Shown piece after piece: positions 1-6,109 of a stretch of DNA of 11,866 nucleotides. Source of the stretch: Parachlamydiales bacterium (lineage in GTDB: Bacteria; Chlamydiota; Chlamydiia; Chlamydiales; Simkaniaceae); NCBI GenBank assembly GCA_030641465.1, contig DAOWHK010000203.1, forward strand, positions 1 through 11,866, written 5' to 3'. The translations under genes and the position numbers were made by a program. The first letter of the stretch is position 1. The number at the start of each line of letters is the position of its first letter. Under the pieces are notes generated by a model that saw only the letters and a list, made by a program, of their open reading frames with translations, did no database searches and had not been told where the DNA came from.

Positions 1-180
1 AAAATTTTACAAAATGCCTATGCCAAAGTAGATCGAGATATGAAAATTAACATTCTAGGAGCGCTTGGTCACTTGGGGGAAAAAGAATCCATCCCATTTT
101 TGATTGAGATTATTGAGCAGCCTTTTCAAATCCTTAGGCTGGTCGCTGCTTCATCACTTATTCAATGTATTTACCATTAG
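1..180 (+). CDS. C-terminal end of a HEAT-repeat protein (partial)
   Basis: Frame 1 is open from the left edge to a TAG at 178-180 and gives 59 residues; the beginning lies outside the window. The visible piece reads as one helix-turn-helix repeat of the HEAT / PBS-lyase type: a helix containing ILGALGHLGE, a turn with the typical small-acidic residues, then SIPFLIEIIEQ and a third helix rich in Leu, Val and Ala. HEAT proteins are usually scaffolds for protein-protein contacts, so the exact role cannot be given. It is followed after 6 bases by the M24 peptidase gene, whose AGG ribosome-binding sequence overlaps the stop codon, so the two are probably co-transcribed and translationally coupled. 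The repeat assignment is by pattern only. Confidence 0.7.
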   Translation, partial: KILQNAYAKVDRDMKINILGALGHLGEKESIPFLIEIIEQPFQILRLVAASSLIQCIYH

Positions 181-186
181 GCGTTT

Positions 187-1359
187 ATGAAAATTAAAAA
201 AGTACAGAAATATCTGCAAGAAGAAGGGGTAGATGGGTGGCTACTCTATGTTTTTGGGCGGTCGAATGATTTAGCAATCGATTTTTTGGAAATTCCAAAA
301 AATGCACATTTAACAAGGCGTCTTTTTTATTGGATTCCTCAAAAAGGGCAGCCTATAAAAATTGTACATCAGGTTGAACCCAATTTTTTAGATCATTTTC
401 CTGGGACTAAAGTGCAGTATTTTAGCAGCGAAGAACTCACCCAAGCTCTTAAAAAAAATATCTATGGAAAAATTGCCATGGAGTATTCTCCAAATAATAG
501 CATTCCATATGTTTCAAAAGTTGATGGAGGAACAATTGAGCTTATTCGATCCTTTGGCGTAAATGTTGTAAGCTCTGCAGGTTTTTTGCAAAATTTCACC
601 TGTTTGCTAACGGACGCGCAGTGGAAAAGTCATCTATATGCAACAGATGTTTTAGAAAATTGTGTTAGTAAAGCTTGGCAGTTTATCAAAGAAAAAGTCA
701 ATGCTGGAAAAACAGTTACGGAATATGACATTCAGCAGTTGATTCTAAAGCAAATTGAGCAATCAGGTTGCACTGCAGATAGCGTGCCTATTTGCGCTGT
801 GAATGAAAATTCAGCAAATCCTCATTATGCCCCAACAAAAGAAAAGCACCGTAAGATAAAGAAAGGAGATTTCATTCTCATTGATCTTTGGTGCAAGCAA
901 AAAACTGAAGGTAGTGTGTATGCAGATATTACGCGAGTTGCAGTCGTTTCCTGCGAGCCTACAGCCAAGCAAAAAGCGGTATTTGCAATTGTAAGGGCTG
1001 CGCAGAAAGCTGCGTTAGAGCTCATAGAAAAAAAATATCAAGAAGGTTTGGAAGTTACGGGGTATGAGGCAGATAGGGCCTCTCGGAAAGTTGTCGAAGA
1101 TGCAGGGTATAGAAAATATTTCATACATCGAACTGGGCATAATATTTACACAGAACTTCATGGGCCTGGTGCGCAACTAGATAGCATTGAAACGTGTGAT
1201 GATCGACCATTAATTAGGAAAACTCTTTTTTCTGTAGAGCCTGGGATCTACCTTCCAGATGAATTTGGCATCAGATTAGAAAATGATGTCTATATACATC
1301 CAGAAGGTAAAATAGAAATTACATCACCTTTGCAACAAGAGATTAAGCGGCTTGTATAG
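187..1359 (+). CDS. M24-family metallopeptidase (Xaa-Pro aminopeptidase/dipeptidase-like)
   Basis: 390 residues. An N-terminal creatinase-like domain (about 1-145) precedes a pita-bread catalytic domain (about 150-390), the layout of aminopeptidase P and prolidase. The five dinuclear metal ligands of M24 enzymes are all visible: Asp233 (in LIDLW), Asp247 (YADITR), His318 (RTGHN), Glu351 (SVEPGIYLP) and Glu365 (RLEND). It should therefore be an active metal-dependent enzyme, presumably cytoplasmic since no signal peptide is seen, removing N-terminal residues next to proline. The two Asp ligands are 14 residues apart instead of the usual 11, and the DLW...SVYADIT pattern is a recognisable variant rather than classical PepP, so no gene symbol is given. 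The ATG at 187 follows an AGG five to six bases upstream. Its 3' end overlaps the convergent gene at 1343-2389 by 17 bases. The family assignment is secure; the substrate is inferred. Confidence 0.9.
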   Translation: MKIKKVQKYLQEEGVDGWLLYVFGRSNDLAIDFLEIPKNAHLTRRLFYWIPQKGQPIKIVHQVEPNFLDHFPGTKVQYFSSEELTQALKKNIYGKIAMEYSPNNSIPYVSKVDGGTIELIRSFGVNVVSSAGFLQNFTCLLTDAQWKSHLYATDVLENCVSKAWQFIKEKVNAGKTVTEYDIQQLILKQIEQSGCTADSVPICAVNENSANPHYAPTKEKHRKIKKGDFILIDLWCKQKTEGSVYADITRVAVVSCEPTAKQKAVFAIVRAAQKAALELIEKKYQEGLEVTGYEADRASRKVVEDAGYRKYFIHRTGHNIYTELHGPGAQLDSIETCDDRPLIRKTLFSVEPGIYLPDEFGIRLENDVYIHPEGKIEITSPLQQEIKRLV

Positions 1360-2389
1360 CATTGTCTGTAGAGATTGATTCGAAGATGCTTTGACAAACT
1401 TCTGCGATTGTTGCAGTCTTTAACCACTCTCGATCAATGGGATTTTGAGCTGGATTAGTAAACTCAAAATAACTATTTGTTTCATGATAGTCACGGTTTT
1501 GGGAGCGAGCAAAAGCAGTTTCTTCTTGTTTAATCGATCCAAAATCTTCGATATTTCTTTGCTCGCAGATATTGTGGATAAGATGTAAATGAAAGGCAGC
1601 GTTAATTTTTTGTGGTAGCCAGGAATATTCCTCCACTCTATAAGCAAAAGCTCTACATTTCTTTTTTTCCTGGGCTAAATGTTCTATTTCGTGCTCAAGC
1701 TGTGCTATTGAAGTTGTGGTTTCAGGGATTTCAACATGGGAGATTGTTTGAAGGGATATTTGACGGTCCCTAAGTTCCAATCTTTTTTGAATGAGCTGAG
1801 TTTCGTTAGAACGAGCCCTGGCAAAAAATTCATTAGCCTTGTCTTGTGCTTTATTTGCAGAATCAACCCAATGTTGATATGTAGAAACAATAGGAATAAG
1901 CGCTCTAAGAGGGGCTTCTGGATCTGCAATTCTAAGAATGTCAGTGTGCTGAATGTTCTGTGGAGAAATATTCATCTGAAAGAGTTTTATCATCATCTCA
2001 TAGTTACTGCTTGGAACTGGGAAATTGTTTATCCTTTCAATAATATCAAGAGTTCGTTCTTCTTCAAGCTTGCGATTATTAGCCATCGCTCTGTAACTAT
2101 TTGTGAAATAACTATTGAAAGTAGGGTAGATGAACATAGAAAAAGAGCTTAGAAAATATAACGTATAAGTTGGAGCAAAGGAGGTTGACAAAATTGCAAC
2201 TGTACCGAGTCCAAAAAAGGTAATAGCGAGATTTGCAACTGTCGCCATCGTTGACAGTGTTCCTTGCCCTTCTTGGCAAAGAGCTACTTGACCATCTAAC
2301 TCAGAGAGTTCAGCTCTTACAGTATTATTTACTGCAAAATATTGATCCTGGTTGTTTATCAGAAGTCTTTGAAATGGTGAAATAGCCAT
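1343..2389 (-). CDS. hypothetical protein with bilobed hydrophobic domain and coiled coil (candidate Inc-like)
   Basis: I do not recognise this protein. The frame opens at 2461, but I place the start at the ATG at 2389 because AAAGGA lies five bases before it; this gives 348 residues beginning MAISPFQRLL. Residues about 48-70 and 73-95 are two hydrophobic segments separated by only a few residues (a tight hairpin), the layout typical of chlamydial inclusion-membrane (Inc) proteins that are exported by type III secretion. The rest is soluble and charged, with a helical, Gln/Glu/Lys-rich stretch at about 176-245 that could form a coiled coil. There is no cleavable signal peptide. It begins 14 bases after the SufE-like gene ends, so the two are probably one transcript. 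The membrane hairpin is read from the sequence; the Inc assignment is inference, and an ordinary membrane protein is possible. Confidence 0.75.
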   Translation of the reverse strand: MAISPFQRLLINNQDQYFAVNNTVRAELSELDGQVALCQEGQGTLSTMATVANLAITFFGLGTVAILSTSFAPTYTLYFLSSFSMFIYPTFNSYFTNSYRAMANNRKLEEERTLDIIERINNFPVPSSNYEMMIKLFQMNISPQNIQHTDILRIADPEAPLRALIPIVSTYQHWVDSANKAQDKANEFFARARSNETQLIQKRLELRDRQISLQTISHVEIPETTTSIAQLEHEIEHLAQEKKKCRAFAYRVEEYSWLPQKINAAFHLHLIHNICEQRNIEDFGSIKQEETAFARSQNRDYHETNSYFEFTNPAQNPIDREWLKTATIAEVCQSIFESISTDNAIQAA

Positions 2390-2403
2390 AGTAATCCTTT
2401 TGG

Positions 2404-2859
2404 TTATGTCAAGTTTTGTTTGTTGAGATTTTGTTCTAAAATAATAGCATTTATAGCACATTGCTTCATTTTATTAAACAGGCTCATTAATCCGTTTGAA
2501 CGTCCAGGGGTAAGAGAGGTAAAGATCTCTAGATCTGTTAAAAAATTTGGTGGACACTTAAGGATTGTTTCAGGAGATTCTCCGCTATAAACATTGATTA
2601 ATAAAGCAGCAAGTCCAGCAGAGATCAAAGCGTCCGAGAATGCCTGAAAGTACAGCCTATTCTCTTTAATATCTGAGTGTAAATAAAGTTTCGACTGGCA
2701 GCCCATAACTAAATTTTTAGGAACAAAATTATGAGGACTTAACGCGGTCATCGTCTTCCCTAATTCAATAATTTTATTGTACTTTTCTTCAGGAGTTACA
2801 TGAGACTCAAAAGATTTTACAATATTTTCTTGCTTTTCAAGGCAGGAGCTATGACTCAT
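2404..2859 (-). CDS. sufE: SufE-like cysteine desulfuration protein (Fe-S cluster assembly)
   Basis: 151 residues, close to the usual SufE length of about 140. SufE accepts persulfide sulfur from the cysteine desulfurase SufS and passes it to the SufBCD scaffold during iron-sulfur cluster assembly in the cytoplasm. The acceptor cysteine is Cys54 in the motif NLVMGCQSKLYL, matching the GCQS motif of SufE/CsdE proteins. A second family hallmark, LTPGRSNGL (about 116-124), is near the C-terminus, and the segment FSDALISAGLAALLI (about 74-88) fits the helix that covers the active site. No sufS, sufB, sufC or sufD lies next to it, so it must work with partners encoded elsewhere. The start at 2859 has no strong ribosome-binding sequence. 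The downstream partner in the same direction is the candidate membrane protein. Confidence 0.9.
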   Translation of the reverse strand: MSHSSCLEKQENIVKSFESHVTPEEKYNKIIELGKTMTALSPHNFVPKNLVMGCQSKLYLHSDIKENRLYFQAFSDALISAGLAALLINVYSGESPETILKCPPNFLTDLEIFTSLTPGRSNGLMSLFNKMKQCAINAIILEQNLNKQNLT

Positions 2860-2884
2860 ATTGGTAACTAATAATGATTTCTTT

Positions 2885-2913
2885 ATTGTATCTTCATACT
2901 CTAACTCAAACTA
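2885..2913 (-). promoter_or_regulatory. sufE: possible promoter of the sufE-like unit
   Basis: On the minus strand a TACAAT hexamer (plus positions 2885-2890) lies about 25 bases before the sufE start and matches the -10 consensus at five of six bases. Seventeen bases upstream of it is a poor -35 match (plus 2908-2913). Chlamydial sigma66 promoters often have weak -35 elements, so this is a candidate only. Confidence 0.25.
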
Positions 2914-2926
2914 GAGGAATTTTGCT

Positions 2927-2995
2927 ATGTTTATTTCCAATAAAAAAAATAGAATGAGCTTCCTTAAGAGCAAGTGTTGGAAAAAAATATTTTAG
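2927..2995 (+). CDS. possible 22-residue basic micro-ORF
   Basis: The ATG at 2927 is preceded at optimal distance (7 bases) by GAGGAA (2914-2919), one of the better ribosome-binding sequences in this gap. The frame encodes 22 residues beginning MFISNKKNRM and ends at TAG 2993-2995. The peptide is strongly basic (seven Lys plus one Arg) and has one Cys and one Trp. It could be a small protein or simply a chance ORF in A-rich DNA; nothing else supports it. Confidence 0.2.
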   Translation: MFISNKKNRMSFLKSKCWKKIF

Positions 2996-3118
2996 AGAAG
3001 TATTGAGAAAGTTGTATGCTTTGGATTTTTCGATAATTTTCTATCAAATTTATGATTTGTAAATGTCATGTATTTGAATAAAAGCGAATTGTAAATTTGA
3101 TGAAAAGAGCTCTAATAA

Positions 3119-3289
3119 CTTAGGAATGGACTTTTTGGAGCACACTCTATTGGAAGCACTCCGAAGTTTAGACTGTCTGAGGCAGATCCTTTTCCTCTAA
3201 ATGGGAGGATGCAGGAGGGCGTAAAAACTCAAAGATTGATTCGGTTTGCGTATAATTACGGGAAATTCATTAAAAGACTTGAGATTTAA
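3119..3289 (+). pseudogene. start-less open frame in a G+C-rich island; possible gene relic or repeat
   Basis: A frame is open from just after TAA at 3116-3118 to TAA at 3287-3289 (56 residues) with no usable start codon at its beginning. The translation looks protein-like rather than random, including FGAHSIGSTPKFRLSEADPF and later LIRFAYNYGKF. Hand-counted G+C in 3121-3220 is about 48%, against about 23% in the preceding 100 bases and about 29% in the following 100, so the block stands out. The only in-frame ATG (3209) abuts GGGAGG with no spacing. Read as DNA, the same block also holds short inverted pairs (TTTTGGAG with CTCCGAAG). It could be the 3' remnant of a lost gene, a copy of a dispersed element, or a structured RNA. 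I do not recognise the family. Confidence 0.3.
3251..3256 (+). promoter_or_regulatory. infA: -10 hexamer, possible infA promoter
   Basis: A perfect TATAAT lies about 85 bases before infA. No good -35 hexamer is found 16-18 bases upstream, which is tolerated by chlamydial sigma66 but weakens the call. It would give a leader of about 80 bases. Confidence 0.35.
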
Positions 3290-3341
3290 GGCGATATACA
3301 TAAACATAGTTTAGAATTTTTAATTCAACCTATTGTAGGCT

Positions 3342-3560
3342 ATGGCAAAAGAAGACACGTTAAAACTTGAAGGGGCGGTAGAAGAACTGCTCCCAAACAT
3401 GACTTTTCGAGTTTCATTAGAAAATGGAATGGGAGTCCTAGCGCATTTATGCGGCAAAATGCGCATGAGAAACATTCGCGTACTAGTAGGGGATAAGGTG
3501 ACTGTTGAAATGTCCCCGTATGATTTAACAAAGGCAAGAATCGTTTATCGGCATAGATAA
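3342..3560 (+). CDS. infA: translation initiation factor IF-1
   Basis: 72 residues, the full usual length. IF-1 is a single OB-fold protein that sits in the 30S A site during initiation together with IF-2 and IF-3. Diagnostic stretches are [16 protein letters not shown] (26-41) and [13 protein letters not shown] (50-62), ending in RIVYRHR. The HLCGKMR variant, with Cys where most bacteria have Ser, and the YRHR tail match chlamydial IF-1 as I know it. The Shine-Dalgarno sequence is weak. The gene is closed off by a strong terminator directly after its stop codon, so it appears to be its own transcription unit rather than part of the tuf unit. Confidence 0.97.
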   Translation: MAKEDTLKLEGAVEELLPNMTFRVSLENGMGVLAHLCGKMRMRNIRVLVGDKVTVEMSPYDLTKARIVYRHR

Positions 3561-3599
3561 AAAATGCATCTTAAATAGATAGGGGTTGCATTTTTTTTT
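3559..3599 (+). terminator. intrinsic terminator after infA
   Basis: An inverted repeat, AAAAAATGCA (3559-3568) with TGCATTTTTT (3587-3596), forms a 10-bp stem around an 18-base loop and runs into an uninterrupted T tract (3591-3599). It starts within the infA stop codon. It has the layout of a rho-independent terminator, although the stem is A+T-rich apart from TGCA. Confidence 0.75.
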
Positions 3600-3626
3600 C
3601 TAAGAAGATAAATTATAGTGCACTGA

Positions 3627-3646
3627 GTTTAAATTTATCTTTAAAC
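3627..3646. repeat. perfect 7-bp inverted repeat upstream of tRNA-Thr
   Basis: GTTTAAA (3627-3633) and TTTAAAC (3640-3646) are exact reverse complements around a 6-base spacer. The repeat ends 13 bases before the tRNA-Thr gene, in the region where the promoter of the tRNA-Thr/tuf unit should lie. A TATAGT hexamer (3614-3619) just upstream is a possible -10. The repeat could be a protein-binding site or a chance A+T palindrome. Confidence 0.3.
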
Positions 3647-3659
3647 AGTTGAGGATCGT

Positions 3660-3731
3660 GCCCAGATAGCTCAGAGGTAGAGCACTTGCATGGTAAGCAA
3701 GCGGTCGTAGGTTCAATTCCTATTCTGGGCA
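3660..3731 (+). tRNA. tRNA-Thr (anticodon GGU)
   Basis: A complete cloverleaf can be folded: acceptor GCCCAGA/TCTGGGC (3660-3666 with 3724-3730), D arm GCTC/GAGC, anticodon stem CTTGC/GCAAG around the loop ATGGTAA, and T arm GTAGG/CCTAT around TTCAATT, with discriminator A at 3731. The anticodon GGT reads ACC and ACU threonine codons. No CCA is encoded, so the tail must be added by nucleotidyltransferase. It lies 61 bases before tuf and is probably co-transcribed with it, as in other chlamydiae. Confidence 0.97.
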
Positions 3732-3792
3732 AGGAATGAATCAAAAAATATTATCGAAAACTAATTCGAGAGCATTAGCGAAAGGAGACTAT

Positions 3793-4977
3793 ATGGCTAA
3801 AGAAGCTTTTCAAAGGAATAAGCCACATGTTAACATTGGTACAATCGGCCACGTTGACCATGGAAAAACGACACTAACTGCAGCGATCACTAATTTTCTC
3901 GCAAAAAAGGGAGGAGCAAAAGCTAGAGACTATGCATCTATTGATAATAGTCCAGAAGAAAAAGCTCGCGGGATCACAATCAATTCAACGCACGTTGAAT
4001 ACGAAACAGAAGGTAGGCATTACGCTCACGTAGATTGTCCTGGTCATGCTGACTATGTGAAAAATATGGTTACTGGTGCCGCTCAAATGGATGGAGCAAT
4101 TCTTGTTGTTGGTGCAACAGATGGCCCAATGCCACAAACAAAAGAACACGTGCTTCTTGCGAGACAAGTTGGTGTGCCGTCAATTGTAGTGTTCCTAAAT
4201 AAAATTGATCAAATTGACAAAGGTGATGAAGAGCTTGTTGACTTAGTAGAAATGGAGATTTCAGAACTCCTTGAAGCGCAAGGTTATAAAGACTGTCCAA
4301 TTATTCGTGGATCTGCTCTTAAAGCTTTAGAAGGCAATGCTGAGTTCGAGAAATCAATTGAATCTTTGATGGCAGCTGTTGATGAAAAAATCCCAACTCC
4401 ACAACGCGAAGTTGACAAACCGTTTTTAATGCCTGTTGAGGATGTGTTCTCTATTTCAGGTAGAGGTACAGTTGCTACAGGTCGTGTGGAAAAAGGTGTA
4501 ATCAAAATTAACGACAAAATAGAAATTGTTGGACTTAAAGAAACTCGTGATTCCGTAGCGACTGGACTAGAGATGTTTAATAAACTTCTTGATGAAGCTA
4601 GAGCTGGTGAAAATGTTGGAGTTCTTCTTCGTGGAGTTGATAAAAATGCAATTGAAAGAGGAATGGTACTTGCTGCTCCTGGTACATGTAAGCCGCATAC
4701 GAAATTTAAAGGAACAGTTTACGTTCTGAAAAAAGAAGAAGGTGGAAGGCATAAACCTTTCTTTACTGGTTATAGACCACAATTTTATTTCAGAACGACA
4801 GACGTTACTGGAACAGTTACTCTTCCGGAAGGCACAGAAATGGTGATGCCTGGTGATAATGTTGAAATTACAGGAGAGCTGATTAGTCCAATAGCAATGG
4901 AAGAAGGAATGCGTTTTGCGATCCGTGAGGGTGGTAGGACAATTGGAGCTGGTACTGTAAGTGAAATCATTCAGTAA
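3793..4977 (+). CDS. tuf: elongation factor Tu
   Basis: 394 residues, the full family length. EF-Tu is a GTPase that delivers aminoacyl-tRNA to the ribosomal A site. GTPase motifs: GHVDHGKT (19-26, P-loop), RGITI (59-63, switch I), DCPGH (81-85, with catalytic His85), NKID (136-139) and the GSALKAL segment. Beta-barrel domains II and III follow, with the expected [11 protein letters not shown] and a C-terminal [15 protein letters not shown]. The frame is open from an ATG at 3736, but the start chosen is 3793: AAAGGAG (3781-3787) lies five bases before it and the protein then begins [20 protein letters not shown] as in other EF-Tu proteins. The 19-codon extension would start only 5 bases after tRNA-Thr. 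It is flanked by two tRNA genes. Confidence 0.98.
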   Translation: MAKEAFQRNKPHVNIGTIGHVDHGKTTLTAAITNFLAKKGGAKARDYASIDNSPEEKARGITINSTHVEYETEGRHYAHVDCPGHADYVKNMVTGAAQMDGAILVVGATDGPMPQTKEHVLLARQVGVPSIVVFLNKIDQIDKGDEELVDLVEMEISELLEAQGYKDCPIIRGSALKALEGNAEFEKSIESLMAAVDEKIPTPQREVDKPFLMPVEDVFSISGRGTVATGRVEKGVIKINDKIEIVGLKETRDSVATGLEMFNKLLDEARAGENVGVLLRGVDKNAIERGMVLAAPGTCKPHTKFKGTVYVLKKEEGGRHKPFFTGYRPQFYFRTTDVTGTVTLPEGTEMVMPGDNVEITGELISPIAMEEGMRFAIREGGRTIGAGTVSEIIQ

Positions 4978-4997
4978 CAGATAAACCTTTTGAAATA

Positions 4998-5026
4998 AGA
5001 GATTGAGGGGTATACTCTCAATCTCT
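4998..5026 (+). terminator. 12-bp hairpin after tuf
   Basis: GAGATTGAG (4999-5007) pairs exactly with CTCAATCTC (5017-5025), extended by an outer A-T pair and two inner pairs (one G-T), leaving loop GTATA. It lies 20 bases after the tuf stop. A second small hairpin (GAAGCG with CGTTTC) follows. There is no T run, so it may be an imperfect terminator, an mRNA 3'-end stabiliser or a processing signal ahead of tRNA-Trp. Confidence 0.45.
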
Positions 5027-5099
5027 CAATTCGAAGCGTTTTGCGTTTCAACTTATTTGGGGAACCATTTTTGCTTTGGATAGTGAATTTATTAACTAC

Positions 5100-5172
5100 G
5101 GGTGTGTAGCTCAGTTGGTAGAGCAGCGATCTCCAAAGTCGCAGGTCGGGGGTTCGAGACCCTCCGCACTCG
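5100..5172 (+). tRNA. tRNA-Trp (anticodon CCA)
   Basis: A 73-base cloverleaf: acceptor GGGTGTG/CGCACTC (two G-U pairs), D arm GCTC/GAGC, anticodon stem GCGAT/GTCGC around CTCCAAA, and T arm GGGGG/CCCTC around TTCGAGA, with discriminator G at 5172 as expected for tryptophan. The CCA anticodon reads UGG. No 3' CCA is encoded. The position between tuf and secE is the conserved chlamydial (and wider bacterial) arrangement. Confidence 0.97.
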
Positions 5173-5187
5173 AATTAAGTTTTGATG

Positions 5188-5193
5188 TATAAT
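5188..5193 (+). promoter_or_regulatory. -10 hexamer, possible promoter of the secE-nusG-rpl unit
   Basis: A perfect TATAAT lies 16 bases after tRNA-Trp and 58 bases before the preferred secE start. The matching -35 position would fall inside the tRNA 3' end and is poor. The site could provide internal initiation for the secE-nusG-rplKAJL unit, with the tRNA released by processing of longer transcripts. Confidence 0.25.
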
Positions 5194-5251
5194 TTTAGGT
5201 AGTAAGAATTTGCCCAAAGAATTAAGGAATAGTTCTGGAGCAAAAGAACTC

Positions 5252-5521
5252 ATGAAAAACAAAGAAAAAAAAACTATGAGCATTTCACAAAAAGTAGTGG
5301 ATTTTCAGACTAAAAAGAAAAAAAAGAAAACAAATTTTTTTCAAGACCTTAAAATGGAAATGAAAAAAGTTTCTTGGACTTCAAAGGATGAGCTCAAAAT
5401 TTGTACGAAGATTGTTTTAGGAGCTATATTTGCTTTGGGGATGGGGATTTATGTGATTGATCTTATTCTTAGAGTAACATTGCAAGGAATGACGAATATT
5501 ACCCATTTTATTGTCCGATAG
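5252..5521 (+). CDS. secE: preprotein translocase subunit SecE
   Basis: 89 residues from the chosen ATG. SecE is the small single-spanning subunit that clamps SecY in the protein-export channel. A very Lys-rich N-terminus is followed by FFQDLKMEMKKVSWTSKDEL, which matches the conserved amphipathic helix of SecE (normally VSWP; here VSWT), and then one membrane helix beginning IVLGAIFALGMGIYVIDLIL. The start is uncertain: the frame is open from TTG 5210 (preceded by AGGTAG), with ATG at 5252 (GGAG 11 bases before) and ATG at 5276 (no ribosome-binding sequence). I favour 5252. An A9 tract (5265-5273) lies between the two ATGs and an A8 tract lies further in. nusG follows after 14 bases. Confidence 0.88.
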   Translation: MKNKEKKTMSISQKVVDFQTKKKKKKTNFFQDLKMEMKKVSWTSKDELKICTKIVLGAIFALGMGIYVIDLILRVTLQGMTNITHFIVR

Positions 5522-5535
5522 TCGGAAAGGATTTT

Positions 5536-6081
5536 ATGTACAAATGGTATGTGCTCCAGGTCATGTCAGGCCAGGAAAAGAAAGTTAAGAAGAATTTAGA
5601 AGAAAATCGTGAAGCTAATGGAATGGATGACTTGATTCAGGAAGTTGTTGTTCCGACTGAAAATGTATCTGAAGTGAAACAAGGTACTCAGAAAATTAGT
5701 GAAAAAAGGCTATGGCCTGGATATGCTCTAATTAGTATGAACCTGACAGATGATGCGTGGATTTATGTAAAAAACACAAATGGTGTCATAGATTTCATGG
5801 GAGGAGGGAAACCTGTTCCGCTTACTGATGGAGAAGTAAATGAAATTTTGCAAGATTTACGTACTAGAAAAGATGAGGTAATTCATAAGCATCAACTAGC
5901 TATTGGTGATCGTGTTAAAATTACAGATGGTGTCTTTGTTAATTTTACTGGAACTGTTTTAGAAGTGTTTCATGACAAAGGTAGGCTTAGCGCTATGGTA
6001 TCAATTTTTGGAAGGGATACCCGTGTTGACGATTTAGAATTTTGGCAAGTTGAAGAGCTTTCAGCGGAAGCTGACATCTAA
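5536..6081 (+). CDS. nusG: transcription termination/antitermination factor NusG
   Basis: 181 residues, normal length. NusG binds the RNA polymerase clamp through its NGN domain, suppresses pausing, and links polymerase to Rho or to ribosomal protein S10. The NGN domain (about 1-110) starts KWYVLQVMSGQEKKV and contains RLWPGYALISM (58-68). The KOW domain (about 124-175) has GDRVKITDGVFVNFTGTV; most bacteria have GPF where this protein has GVF. AAAGGA lies seven bases before the ATG. Its gene sits between secE and rplK, the near-universal bacterial position. RNA polymerase beta, its binding partner, is encoded at the end of the same cluster. Confidence 0.97.
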   Translation: MYKWYVLQVMSGQEKKVKKNLEENREANGMDDLIQEVVVPTENVSEVKQGTQKISEKRLWPGYALISMNLTDDAWIYVKNTNGVIDFMGGGKPVPLTDGEVNEILQDLRTRKDEVIHKHQLAIGDRVKITDGVFVNFTGTVLEVFHDKGRLSAMVSIFGRDTRVDDLEFWQVEELSAEADI

Positions 6082-6109
6082 AAGTTTATTTATTATTTAA
6101 GGAAAACAA

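Larger units (their letters stand above)
2860..3341. other. 482-base gap without a confident gene
   Basis: This is the divergent region between the sufE-like gene (leftwards) and infA (rightwards). The first 260 bases are very A+T-rich with stops in all frames apart from a 22-codon micro-ORF. A more G+C-rich block with an open, start-less frame follows at about 3119-3230, then an A+T-rich stretch with a TATAAT hexamer before infA. I see no tRNA, rRNA or complete gene longer than 30 codons. Confidence 0.6.

Noticed and set aside
1736..2152. 138-codon plus-strand frame inside the minus-strand membrane-protein gene
   Set aside because: The opposite strand has the coherent protein with a ribosome-binding site; the plus frame has low-complexity Cys/Ile/Asn-rich content and no supporting signal.
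2390..2461. 24-codon extension of the minus-strand membrane-protein gene
   Set aside because: It would overlap the end of the sufE-like gene, while the ATG at 2389 has AAAGGA at good distance.
3126..3200. 24-codon ORF beginning MDFLEHTLLEAL
   Set aside because: Its only Shine-Dalgarno-like bases (AGGA) touch the ATG with no spacing, and another frame across the same block is longer and more protein-like.
3213..3219. AGGAGGG, a perfect Shine-Dalgarno core
   Set aside because: No start codon lies at a usable distance downstream, so it is not assigned to a gene.
3736..3792. 19-codon N-terminal extension of EF-Tu from an in-frame ATG right after tRNA-Thr
   Set aside because: EF-Tu proteins start at the [12 protein letters not shown] position, where AAAGGAG is correctly placed; the upstream ATG has no ribosome-binding sequence and abuts the tRNA.
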